From NCBI GenBank assembly GCA_011525915.1, contig WYBM01000106.1:1-64000 (forward strand): DNA of 64,000 nucleotides, written 5' to 3'. The notes under the pieces were generated by a model. It did no database searches. It was not told the origin of the DNA and worked only from the letters and a program-made list of their open reading frames with translations. The stretch is from Ardenticatenaceae bacterium (GTDB lineage: Bacteria; Chloroflexota; Anaerolineae; Promineifilales; Promineifilaceae). Made by a program: the position numbers and the translations under genes. Of the stretch, positions 34,852-43,095 are shown in pieces. Each line of letters begins with the position of its first letter. Position 1 is the stretch's first letter.

Positions 34852-34870
34852 TGTCAGACTTGTGTCAGAC
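34852..34870 (+). promoter_or_regulatory. Shared 11-bp direct-repeat operator upstream of small-membrane-protein unit
   Basis: TGTCAGAC (34852-34859), three bases, TGTCAGAC (34863-34870), then AGTGGTG. This is the same arrangement as at 26836-26860, where AGTTGTG follows. A TATGAT -10-like element (34932-34937) lies farther down, with TTGCAC 19 bp before it. Confidence 0.6.
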
Positions 34871-34998
34871 AGTGGTGTTTTTTTGTTGGCCTTTTTAAGG
34901 TAGACGTTGCACGGCCGTTCTTTTCCCCGGTTATGATGGCCACATCGACAAAAACCGTTCAGAAGTTACGAACATTTATGGTCATTTAGGAGCATAAC

Positions 34999-35166
34999 AT
35001 GGACATGGCAATGATTTGGCTTTACGCCTTCTACACCACATTTCTTGTGGCCACAGCTGGAATGGTTTATGCGTTCGTCATTTGCGGACACAAATCCCGC
35101 CTTTGTTATCTCATCGCTTGTGTACCATTTGGCATCGTTTTGGTTGCCAGCCCGGCTTTCTGGTAA
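34999..35166 (+). CDS. Small membrane protein, 55 aa
   Basis: A 55-codon ORF with AGGAG six bases before its ATG. It encodes two hydrophobic segments (about residues 6-25 and 35-53) separated by a short basic turn (CGHKSRLCY). No homologue is recognised. It is the first gene of a short unit with the 51-aa protein and the SPFH-like protein, preceded by the operator shared with the ATPase operon. Small membrane proteins near NTPases often act as membrane-perturbing effectors or anchors; that is only a possibility here. Confidence 0.6.
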   Translation: MDMAMIWLYAFYTTFLVATAGMVYAFVICGHKSRLCYLIACVPFGIVLVASPAFW

Positions 35167-35189
35167 CCATACTGCCTCAGGAGCAAACC

Positions 35190-35345
35190 ATGCATCTTGT
35201 ATCTGGATTTCTACCGATTGCTGTCATTGTGATGACGACCTGTTTGTTATTGTTACCGTCCGTCTTTATTCTGGCTGCTTCCATGTTGTCTTCACAGCTG
35301 AGCCAGGCTGAAGGCAACGATGCAGAGTTGACTTCCATCAACTAA
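35190..35345 (+). CDS. Small membrane protein, 51 aa
   Basis: A 51-codon ORF starting 23 bp after the previous stop, with CAGGAG seven bases before the ATG. One long hydrophobic helix (about residues 6-35, FLPIAVIVMTTCLLLLPSVF and on) is followed by a polar acidic tail (SQAEGNDAEL). The longer in-frame reading from 35016 has no ribosome site and overlaps the preceding gene, so this start is preferred. The function is unknown. It probably works with its neighbours at the membrane. Confidence 0.6.
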   Translation: MHLVSGFLPIAVIVMTTCLLLLPSVFILAASMLSSQLSQAEGNDAELTSIN

Positions 35346-35358
35346 AGGAGCGATGAAG

Positions 35359-36147
35359 ATGTCAGAAGACACCAGTCTCATTCATAAACTGCGTTTGCTG
35401 GCCGGCTGGACATACATTCCCGCCCACACCATACTGCCCGTCATTCAAGATGGTGAAGTTCACCATTTTTTAGGTCGGGGCTACTATCGTCTTTCCCGGT
35501 TTCGCCGCAGCTACGGGGAACCCGTTTCCACCGCTTACCGTTTTGCCGCGCTGTCCGGCATCGTGCGCACGGCAGAAGGATTGGCCACAGCTATAGACAT
35601 CGGGCTGTTATACGCTTTCCAACCGCGGCAAACGCATCTCCATTCACTAGGCCATATCATGCGCCAGAAAACCTATGCCCAAAACGCATGGCTCACTAAC
35701 ATCCTTGATATACACGTTGGCAAAGCCTTGCAGCAGGTTTGTGGGCAGTATTTTGAGGCTGAATTGGTAGACGGCCGTAACATCACCCGCATCGAACGAG
35801 AGCTTCGCCTGAGCCTGCGCACCAAATTGCCACCCTTTTTATCACTGAGTCCGTATGAGACGGCCGTGTCCGTCTTACACATGGCTCCCCCGGCCCAAAT
35901 AGAGGCTGAGCGGGAAGCAGCCCGGTGCCGCGACATGTATGCCGGCCAACTACATCACCAACGCGCTGACATCGCCGGTTACGTCCATGAGCAAGAACTG
36001 GCCCAAAACAGTACACATTTTAACCTTTCACTCCTAAAAGCTTCGGACCCTGTGGCCCCCAACCGGCAAACGATAACGCCTGTGAATAACCTTGTCCCCC
36101 ATACCAACGGTCATTCACCAGGCAATCAAAAGGAGGTTCATGGTTAG
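35359..36147 (+). CDS. Possible SPFH/prohibitin-like protein
   Basis: A 262-residue protein starting with GGAG eight bases before ATG 35359; the earlier ATG 35353 is too close to that site. Residues about 25-140 resemble an SPFH (band 7) domain in pattern: ILPVIQDGEVHHFLGRGYYRL, then a strand containing VRTAEGLATAIDIGLLYAF and a helix before LRLSLRTKL. An Ala/Glu/Arg-rich helix follows (QIEAEREAARCRDMYAGQ), as in stomatin-like proteins. No transmembrane segment is obvious. SPFH proteins scaffold membrane microdomains, which would fit the two small membrane proteins upstream. The assignment is tentative. Confidence 0.45.
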   Translation: MSEDTSLIHKLRLLAGWTYIPAHTILPVIQDGEVHHFLGRGYYRLSRFRRSYGEPVSTAYRFAALSGIVRTAEGLATAIDIGLLYAFQPRQTHLHSLGHIMRQKTYAQNAWLTNILDIHVGKALQQVCGQYFEAELVDGRNITRIERELRLSLRTKLPPFLSLSPYETAVSVLHMAPPAQIEAEREAARCRDMYAGQLHHQRADIAGYVHEQELAQNSTHFNLSLLKASDPVAPNRQTITPVNNLVPHTNGHSPGNQKEVHG

Positions 36148-36300
36148 ATATCCCCCGTTACCAGCCTGTATTCGGAGATAACCACCCTATGGCTGTCTCT
36201 AAAAGGAAATGCTATGAAAAAACGCAAGCTGGCCTAACAAGCGCCAGTTTGACAAAAGACAAACCTTACAATCCCTTCTGATCCCTCCCCCTCTTCCCTA

Positions 36301-36332
36301 AAAAGGCGGCTTTTCCAGTAAAGCCGCCTTTT
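36301..36332 (+). terminator. Bidirectional terminator between SPFH-like gene and gltD
   Basis: AAAAGGCGGCTTT and AAAGCCGCCTTTT form a stem around TCCAGT. A T-rich stretch follows on the plus strand, and A-rich DNA on the other side gives T's for the minus strand. It separates the convergent units. Between 36148 and 36300 only a 7-codon ORF (MKKRKLA, with AAAAGGA upstream, near 36216) is visible; its reality is doubtful. Confidence 0.85.
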
Positions 36333-36370
36333 CTTTGTTCTGTTTTGCTGCCGATCTCTGGGCAAAGATG

Positions 36371-37852
36371 TTAGGGCAAATCCGTCTCCCCCATCAGCCA
36401 ACGATCAACCTCGCGCGCGGCGCTGCGCCCTTCATTAATGGCCCAAACCACCAGGCTCTGGCCGCGCCGGGCGTCACCGGCGGCAAAGACACCAGGTACA
36501 TTGGTGTGAAATGTGCCATAAGACGCTTGGGCATTCGCCCGCTCATCGGTGCCAACGCCCAGCTGCGCCAGCAACCCACCTTCCGGCCCTACAAAGCCCA
36601 TCGCCAGCAGCACCAACTGCGCCGGCCAGGTACGTTCTGTGCCCGGCATTTCTACCAGCTTTGGCCCATTCTCATGAGATTCCCAACGCACCTGCACGGT
36701 TTCTATCGCCTGCACCTGGCCCTGCCCGTTACCGATAAAGCGTTTGCTCATGATGCCAAATTCGCGGGGATCATGACCATAAACGGCCGTGGCTTCTTCC
36801 TGTCCATAATCCTGCTTAAACACCTGTGGCCACTGCGGCCATGGGTTGTTCGGCGCACGTTCGTCCGGTGGCCGATCCATAATTTCAAACTGCGTCAGCG
36901 TGGCACAATCATGGCGCAGGGCGGTGGCCACACAGTCTGTACCCGTGTCACCGCCGCCAATAATGATCACATCTTTACCGGCTGCCGAAATGTACTGCTC
37001 ATCTTCATGATTAGAATCCAGCAGGCTTTTGGTGTTGGCCTGCAAAAAGGCCATGGCAAAATGAATGCCTTGTAACTCCCGCCCCGGCAGCGACAGATCA
37101 CGCGGTTTGGCGGCGCCGGTACACAACACAATCGCGTCATACTCTTGCCGCAGTGCCGCCGCGGCAACATGCTTGCCAATTTCCGTATTGGGCACAAACC
37201 GTACACCAGCCTCGGCCATCAGGTCAATGCGACGCTGTACCAACGCCTTATCCAGCTTCATGTTGGGAATACCATACATCAGCAGCCCACCGACGCGGTC
37301 AGCCCGCTCATACACCGTGACCTCATGTCCAACCAGGTTTAACTGGTCGGCACAGGCCAGCCCCGCCGGACCAGACCCAATAATGGCCACCTTCTTACCA
37401 ATGCGCTTGCGGGGCAGATTGGGGGTCACCCAGCCAGCTTCATACGCCTTTTCAATGATGGCAAACTCAATGCTTTTGATGGTGACGGCCGGTTCCGAGA
37501 TACCCAACGTGCAGGCGGCTTCACAAGGCGCCGGGCACACAAGGCCAGTAAATTCAGGGAAATTGTTTGTCTTTGCCAGCCGGTCATAGGCCTCACGCCA
37601 TAGACCCCGGTAAACCAGGTCATTCCATTCAGGGATAAGGTTGTGAATAGGGCAGCCAGAGGTCATGCGGTTCAGAATGCGCCCTTTATGACAGAAGGGA
37701 ATACCGCAGTCCATGCAGCGCGCGGCTTGGGTTTGTAAACGTTCGTCGGGCAAGTGCAGGTGAATGGGCTGCCAATCCTGAACACGGGTCAGCAAATCCC
37801 TATCGGCCCCCACTTCGCGCGAAAATTCTAAAAATCCAGTTGGTTTGGCCAT
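36371..37852 (-). CDS. gltD: Glutamate synthase (NADPH) small subunit
   Basis: Delivers electrons from NAD(P)H through FAD and iron-sulfur clusters to GltB for glutamate formation. The N-terminal cluster region has CMDCGIPFCH and GCPIHNLIPEWNDLVY, then CPAPCEAAC. The FAD site is AIIGSGPAGLACADQL and the NADPH site is IIGGGDTGTDCVATALRH. The length of 493 residues is standard. ATG 37852 (MAKPTGFLEF) is chosen because the upstream extension has no homology and runs into the intergenic inverted repeat. It lies downstream of gltB in the same operon. Confidence 0.96.
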   Translation of the reverse strand: MAKPTGFLEFSREVGADRDLLTRVQDWQPIHLHLPDERLQTQAARCMDCGIPFCHKGRILNRMTSGCPIHNLIPEWNDLVYRGLWREAYDRLAKTNNFPEFTGLVCPAPCEAACTLGISEPAVTIKSIEFAIIEKAYEAGWVTPNLPRKRIGKKVAIIGSGPAGLACADQLNLVGHEVTVYERADRVGGLLMYGIPNMKLDKALVQRRIDLMAEAGVRFVPNTEIGKHVAAAALRQEYDAIVLCTGAAKPRDLSLPGRELQGIHFAMAFLQANTKSLLDSNHEDEQYISAAGKDVIIIGGGDTGTDCVATALRHDCATLTQFEIMDRPPDERAPNNPWPQWPQVFKQDYGQEEATAVYGHDPREFGIMSKRFIGNGQGQVQAIETVQVRWESHENGPKLVEMPGTERTWPAQLVLLAMGFVGPEGGLLAQLGVGTDERANAQASYGTFHTNVPGVFAAGDARRGQSLVVWAINEGRSAAREVDRWLMGETDLP

Positions 37853-37865
37853 AACTTTTAGGTAA

Positions 37866-37901
37866 AGATTAGAGATTGACTGTAAGCCCACTCTCTAATC
37901 T
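37866..37901. repeat. Inverted TAGAGAT-type repeat between gltB and gltD
   Basis: AGATTAGAGA (37866-37875) and TCTCTAATCT (37892-37901) form a 10-bp inverted repeat. It starts a few bases after the gltB stop and fills most of the 53-bp spacer. Confidence 0.65.
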
Positions 37902-37905
37902 CCAT

Positions 37906-40900
37906 TTATGCTGATACCCTCACGTGTTGGTTTTGGCTTTGGCGGAAGGCCGCCATGGCTAAGGCTTCGCCGGTGAGGGTTGTGGTTGTTTGGGCTTCAG
38001 CTATTGCTTCCAGGATGTGCTTGTAATCACGCGGCATCACCTTGACAAACATAGGCCGCATCTCATCCCAACAGGCCAGAATATCCCAGGCACGCCGGCT
38101 GTCCGTGTATTGGGCGTGGCAGAGGATGAGGTTGTACAGTTCCTCGGCGCTGCCGTTGCTGACCGGCTCCAGGTCTACCATTTCCAGGTTGCAGCGCCCG
38201 GCAAAGTGCCCATCTTCATTTAACACGTAAGCCACGCCGCCAGACATACCCGCGGCGAAGTTGCGCCCTGTTTTACCCAGGACCACCACACGCCCGCCGG
38301 TCATATATTCACAGCCATGATCACCAACACCTTCGACAACGGCCGTGACCCCTGAATTTCGCACACAAAACCGTTCACCCGCCACCCCGTTAATGTAGGC
38401 CTGGCCATCTGTGCCCCCATAAAAAGCCACGTTGCCAATGATGACGTTTTCTTCTGGCAAGAAGGTAGACCCAGCCGGCGGCGTAACAATCACTTTACCG
38501 CCAGAAAGGCCCTTCCCTACATAATCGTTGGCATCGCCTTCCAGCTGCAATGTCATGCCTTTGGGCACAAAGGCGCCAAAACTTTGCCCGGCCGACCCCA
38601 AAAAACGTAGGGTAATGGTATCGGCCGGCAGGCCATGGGCCCCATACTGCCTGGTGACAGCGCTGCCCACCCTGGTGCCTACCGTACGATGAACATTACG
38701 AATATTAAACACGCCAGTGACCCGCTCCCCATTTTTAAGGGCCGGGCGGCAAAAATCTAACAAAACAGCAGCGTCCAGGGTGTCTTCCAGGCCATGCTGC
38801 TGCGGCCGTTTGTGGCCATTGGGTTGTAAATGGCCCACACTTTCATCGGCATGCGGCCGGTACAGAATGGGCATCAGGTTGATGCCATGCAGCTTCCAAT
38901 GGTTGATGGCCTGGCTGACTTCCAGCAAATCGGTGCGGCCCACCAGGTCATCAATGGTGCGCACACCTAATCGGGCCATAATCTCCCGCATATCTTGGGC
39001 AATAAAACGCATAAAGTGGATAACATGTTCCGGCTTGCCGGCAAACTTTTGGCGCAGTTCCGGATTTTGCGTGGCCACCCCTACCGGGCAGGTGTCCAGG
39101 TGGCAGACACGCATCATGATGCAGCCCAATGCTACCAGCGGCGCAGTCGCAAAGCCAAACTCTTCTGCCCCCAGCAGCGCAGCCACCACCACGTCTCGCC
39201 CTGTTTTTAACTGGCCGTCTGTTTCCACCACCACGCGGTCACGCAAGCCGTTCATGAGCAGCGTCTGATGTGTCTCAGCCACACCCAATTCCCAGGGTAA
39301 CCCGGCATGTTTGATGCTAGATTGTGGGGAGGCGCCCGTACCGCCATCGTGACCGGAGATGAGAATGACGTCAGCGTGCCCTTTGGCCACGCCGGCGGCA
39401 ATGGTGCCCACGCCCACCTCGGAGACAAGCTTGACGTTGATACGTGCACCCGGGTTGGCATTTTTCAGATCAAAGATGAGCTGTGCCAGGTCTTCGATGG
39501 AGTAAATGTCGTGGTGTGGCGGCGGCGAGATGAGGCCAACGCCAGGCGTAGAATGCCGTACCTTGGCGATCCACGGGTACACCTTACGGCCGGGCAGTTG
39601 GCCACCTTCTCCTGGTTTGGCCCCCTGCGCCATCTTAATTTGAATTTCTTCGGCGTTCACCAGATAGTCGCTGGTGACACCAAAACGGCCGCTGGCCACC
39701 TGTTTGATCTTGCTGATGCGGTTGTCTTTGAACCTGTCTGGGTCTTCACCACCTTCGCCCGTGTTAGATTTGCCGCCAATGGCGTTCATGGCCTGGGCCA
39801 ACGATTCATGGGCCTCCTGGCTGATGGAGCCATAAGACATAGCACCAGACTTAAAGCGGCGGCAAATGGATTCTACCGATTCCACCTCATCTAGGGAAAC
39901 GGGTTCGGCAGCATATTTTAGTTTAAACAAACCACGCAAAGTGGAAAGCTGGGCCGTGCGATCATTGACATCCCGGGCATAGGCTTTGTAGGCTTCATAG
40001 TCATTATCACGTACAGCGTGCTGCAGGCGGTGAACGGTGGCCGGATTAAACAAGTGATGTTCACCGTCTTCGCGCCACTGATAACGGCCGCCGGCAGGCA
40101 AGACATGCCCGTTTGACGGCCGTTCCGGGAAGGCGGCCTTGTGCCGCATCTCCACCTCTTTGGCAATCAGGGTCATGTCTGACCCCTGAATGCGTGTAGG
40201 TGTGCCGGTGAAATATTTAACAACGATAGACTTATGTAAACCTAGTGCCTCAAAAACTTGGGCGCCACGGTAACTCTGCATGGTAGAAATGCCCATCTTA
40301 GACATGATCTTTACCACGCCCTTGGTAACCGCCTTGATATAATGCGCTACTCCTTCTTGAGGGGTGACACCGGTAAGCAGCTCTTTCTGAATGATATTCT
40401 TAATGGTGGCATAGGCCAGGTATGGGTTAATGGCGTCGGCACCATAACCTAACAATACAGCAAAGTGGTGTACCTCGCGAACTTCGCCAGACTCAATAAT
40501 AAGGCTGACGCGTGTGCGTTGACCAACACGAATGAGGTGGTGATGCAGCCCGGCAGTGGCCAGGAGCGCCGGAATACCTGCCTGGTAACGGCTTACATTC
40601 CGATCTGAGAGAATCAGCAGGTTAGCACCGCCGGCAATGGCCTCGTCGGCCCTGGCAAAGAGATTTTCCAGAGCTTCCTCCAGCCCCATGCCACCCTTGT
40701 TGGCATCATACAAAATAGGCAGCGTGGTGGCGCTGAAACCTTCCAACTGAATGTGCTGTAACTGCGCCAACTGCTCATCTGTCAGAATGGGATGCGGCAG
40801 CCGAATGCGGCGGCAGTCAATGGGTTGGGCATCCAGCAGGTTGCCTTCGGCTCCCAGCCAGGTAAGGGTGCTGGTGACCAGCTCTTCACGAATGGCGTCC

Positions 40901-42534
40901 AGGGGAGGGTTGGTGACCTGGGCAAATAACTGCTTAAAGTAATTGTACAGCGGCTGCGGTTTGTCAGAGAGAATGGCCAATGGCGTGTCATCCCCCATCG
41001 AGCCAATGGCTTCACGGCCGTCCCGAGCCATGGGGGCAATGATCAGGCGTAAATCTTCAAAGGTATAGCCAAAGGCTTGTTGTTGCTGGGTGATGGTCCC
41101 CTCATCTGCTTCCTGCCGCTGAGCGGCAGGCTGCGGGGACGGCGGCAGGTCGCTCAAATCCATGGTATGGTGGTTAATCCACTCACGGTAGGGGTATTGC
41201 TGCGCCAGTTCATGTTTAAGCTCGGCATCGCTGATAAGCCGCCCCTGCGCCGTGTCTACCAACAGCAGCCGGCCCGGTTCCAGGCGGCCCTTATAAGCTA
41301 CGTTTTCCGGGGCAATGTCTACCACACCGGTTTCAGATGCCATAATGACCAGGCCATCTTTGGTAACGGTATAACGTGACGGCCGTAGCCCATTTCGGTC
41401 TAACACCGCGCCCACCACTGTGCCATCACTAAACCCAATCGAGGCCGGACCATCCCAGGGCTCCATCAGGTGGCTGTGAAATTCATAAAACGCCTTTTTG
41501 GCGTCACACATCTCTTCATGTTTATCCCACGGCTCAGGGATCATCATCATGATGGCATGGGGCAGGCTGCGGCCGGTGAGTGTTAAAAACTCCAGACAGT
41601 TATCAAACATGGCCGTATCGCTGCCATTGGGGTCAATGAGGGGCAGCACTTTAGGCAGGTCACCGCCTAAAGCCTCGGTAACAAACAGTTTTTCCCGCGC
41701 CCGCAGCCAGTTTACGTTACCACGCACGGTGTTGATCTCGCCGTTGTGAATAACATACCGATACGGGTGGGCTCGTTCCCAACTAGGGAATGTATTGGTA
41801 CTGAAGCGAGAATGAACAAGCGCAATAGCTGACTGCATATCGGGGTCGTGCAAATCGGAGAAGTACCCGGCCAACTGTTCCCCCAGCAACATGCCTTTGT
41901 AAACGAGCGTACGGCTGGAAAGAGAAGCAACGTAAAAAGGCTGGCCCTCGATCTCTTTTTCTGCCCGCCTGCGGATAACAAACAGCTTGCGTTCAAAGGC
42001 AAGCTGGTCTGTAATATCATGATTCTTTTGGATAAAAACTTGTTGAATAAATGGTTCCCCGGCAAGTGCGGTAGCGCCTAACCCCTGGTTGTTTGTGGGC
42101 ACCGTGCGCCACCCTAAAAGCTGCTGCCCTTCTTCTTGTACAATGTGGGCAAATTGGCGCTGTTGACGGCGAAGCTGGCGATCATGAGGGGGAAGGAAGG
42201 CCATACCCACGCCATACTCCCCTGGTTCTGGCAGTTCAAAACCCGCTTGAGTACACACTTTTTGTAAAAATTGATGGGGGATTTGCATCATGATGCCCGC
42301 CCCATCACCGGTGGTCGCTTCCGCCCCTTTAGCGCCGCGATGGGTCAGGCTGTCTACAACGGTGAGCGCTTTTTGAATGATATCGTGGGATTGACGGCCG
42401 TGAATGTCTACCACAAATCCCATCCCACAAGCATCATGTTCAAACCGGGGATCATACAAGCCTTGCGCAGACGGAAAACCTTGTCTGCGCTGCTGGTCAA
42501 CGTCTTCAGGTTGTTGGGGTTCTATCTCCTTCAT
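37906..42534 (-). CDS. gltB: Glutamate synthase large subunit
   Basis: Converts glutamine plus 2-oxoglutarate to two glutamates. At 1542 residues it is of usual size. A propeptide of about 35 residues precedes the catalytic Cys36 in EHDACGMGF, which must be exposed by cleavage in this family. The glutamine amidotransferase domain includes HRGAKGAEATTGDGAG and HSRFSTNTFPSWERAHP. The FMN-binding synthase domain has SGHDGGTGASP and the 3Fe-4S cysteines in CHLDTCPVGVATQ. A C-terminal beta-helix has GGRVVVLGKTGRNFAAGMSGG. GAGGAG lies seven bases upstream of the ATG. It is divergent from amt. Confidence 0.98.
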   Translation of the reverse strand: MKEIEPQQPEDVDQQRRQGFPSAQGLYDPRFEHDACGMGFVVDIHGRQSHDIIQKALTVVDSLTHRGAKGAEATTGDGAGIMMQIPHQFLQKVCTQAGFELPEPGEYGVGMAFLPPHDRQLRRQQRQFAHIVQEEGQQLLGWRTVPTNNQGLGATALAGEPFIQQVFIQKNHDITDQLAFERKLFVIRRRAEKEIEGQPFYVASLSSRTLVYKGMLLGEQLAGYFSDLHDPDMQSAIALVHSRFSTNTFPSWERAHPYRYVIHNGEINTVRGNVNWLRAREKLFVTEALGGDLPKVLPLIDPNGSDTAMFDNCLEFLTLTGRSLPHAIMMMIPEPWDKHEEMCDAKKAFYEFHSHLMEPWDGPASIGFSDGTVVGAVLDRNGLRPSRYTVTKDGLVIMASETGVVDIAPENVAYKGRLEPGRLLLVDTAQGRLISDAELKHELAQQYPYREWINHHTMDLSDLPPSPQPAAQRQEADEGTITQQQQAFGYTFEDLRLIIAPMARDGREAIGSMGDDTPLAILSDKPQPLYNYFKQLFAQVTNPPLDAIREELVTSTLTWLGAEGNLLDAQPIDCRRIRLPHPILTDEQLAQLQHIQLEGFSATTLPILYDANKGGMGLEEALENLFARADEAIAGGANLLILSDRNVSRYQAGIPALLATAGLHHHLIRVGQRTRVSLIIESGEVREVHHFAVLLGYGADAINPYLAYATIKNIIQKELLTGVTPQEGVAHYIKAVTKGVVKIMSKMGISTMQSYRGAQVFEALGLHKSIVVKYFTGTPTRIQGSDMTLIAKEVEMRHKAAFPERPSNGHVLPAGGRYQWREDGEHHLFNPATVHRLQHAVRDNDYEAYKAYARDVNDRTAQLSTLRGLFKLKYAAEPVSLDEVESVESICRRFKSGAMSYGSISQEAHESLAQAMNAIGGKSNTGEGGEDPDRFKDNRISKIKQVASGRFGVTSDYLVNAEEIQIKMAQGAKPGEGGQLPGRKVYPWIAKVRHSTPGVGLISPPPHHDIYSIEDLAQLIFDLKNANPGARINVKLVSEVGVGTIAAGVAKGHADVILISGHDGGTGASPQSSIKHAGLPWELGVAETHQTLLMNGLRDRVVVETDGQLKTGRDVVVAALLGAEEFGFATAPLVALGCIMMRVCHLDTCPVGVATQNPELRQKFAGKPEHVIHFMRFIAQDMREIMARLGVRTIDDLVGRTDLLEVSQAINHWKLHGINLMPILYRPHADESVGHLQPNGHKRPQQHGLEDTLDAAVLLDFCRPALKNGERVTGVFNIRNVHRTVGTRVGSAVTRQYGAHGLPADTITLRFLGSAGQSFGAFVPKGMTLQLEGDANDYVGKGLSGGKVIVTPPAGSTFLPEENVIIGNVAFYGGTDGQAYINGVAGERFCVRNSGVTAVVEGVGDHGCEYMTGGRVVVLGKTGRNFAAGMSGGVAYVLNEDGHFAGRCNLEMVDLEPVSNGSAEELYNLILCHAQYTDSRRAWDILACWDEMRPMFVKVMPRDYKHILEAIAEAQTTTTLTGEALAMAAFRQSQNQHVRVSA

Positions 42535-42860
42535 GCTTCGTCTCCTCGTTACTCAATCACCTTCGTATATGTATGCCAACAGAGTTTTGGTAAAGAACAA
42601 CAGGTAAAGCGTAAACACATTATGGATTACGCCACATTTATCAGGACATTCATCGGGAAACTAGGGAAAAAGTATCTATGACAATGGTGTCCATTAAACA
42701 CCAAGCATAGACAGTATAAGGCGATCCCCCCTATTCACACCATTAGTCATACTGTACAACAAACCAAAACCGCATTTTGGCGTTTTATGCAGTTGATTCC
42801 CACCTATGGAAAAGTCACCACACACAGAAATGGCTTTCTTCACGGCGCCCCGAGGCCATC

Positions 42861-42875
42861 TGTGCAAATTGCACA
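42861..42875. promoter_or_regulatory. Perfect inverted repeat in gltB-amt divergent region
   Basis: TGTGCAAATTGCACA is a 7-bp perfect inverted repeat around one A. A further half-site TTGTGCC lies at 42893-42899. It is upstream of the amt promoter and about 330 bp from the gltB start. It fits a dimeric regulator site, possibly nitrogen-linked. It is not the 18-bp Rex spacing. Confidence 0.5.
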
Positions 42876-42909
42876 ACCAGTTTCCAGGCAATTTGTGCCA
42901 ATACGTTCG

Positions 42910-42937
42910 TTGACAGACACAAGAGTCTCAGTTAAAT
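42910..42937 (+). promoter_or_regulatory. Candidate amt leader promoter
   Basis: A perfect TTGACA (42910-42915) and TTAAAT (42932-42937) are separated by 16 bp. A transcript would start near 42944, immediately upstream of the leader hairpin. Confidence 0.55.
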
Positions 42938-42969
42938 TGGGGAACTATCAATAAAATACTGTGAAGGCC

Positions 42970-43022
42970 AGGACGCCCTATGTAGAAGCAACAAGGTTGA
43001 TGCTACATGCGGCGTCCTTTTT
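42970..43022 (+). terminator. Terminator-like hairpin in amt leader
   Basis: AGGACGCC (42970-42977) pairs with GGCGTCCT (43011-43018), and inside it ATGTAG (42980-42985) pairs with CTACAT (43003-43008), followed by TTTTT. No gene precedes it on this strand after the divergent gltB start. It would terminate a short RNA or attenuate amt, whose ATG is 73 bases further on. Confidence 0.65.
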
Positions 43023-43095
43023 ATTTGACAACAAACCGGCATGTCAGATAACTCATTCACAAGAACTAATCAAAGTGCAAAAGGGAGATGTGACT

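Noticed and set aside
36335..37075. 246-codon ORF antisense to gltD
   Set aside because: Overlaps the conserved GltD FAD/NADPH domains; no motif or ribosome site supports it.
42861..42875. Rex operator in the gltB-amt region
   Set aside because: The palindrome has a 7-base centre between TGTG and CACA, not the 8-base spacing of Rex sites.
42961..43095. Upstream extension of the amt reading frame
   Set aside because: It translates through a terminator-like hairpin; the ATG at 43096 has a proper ribosome site and signal peptide.
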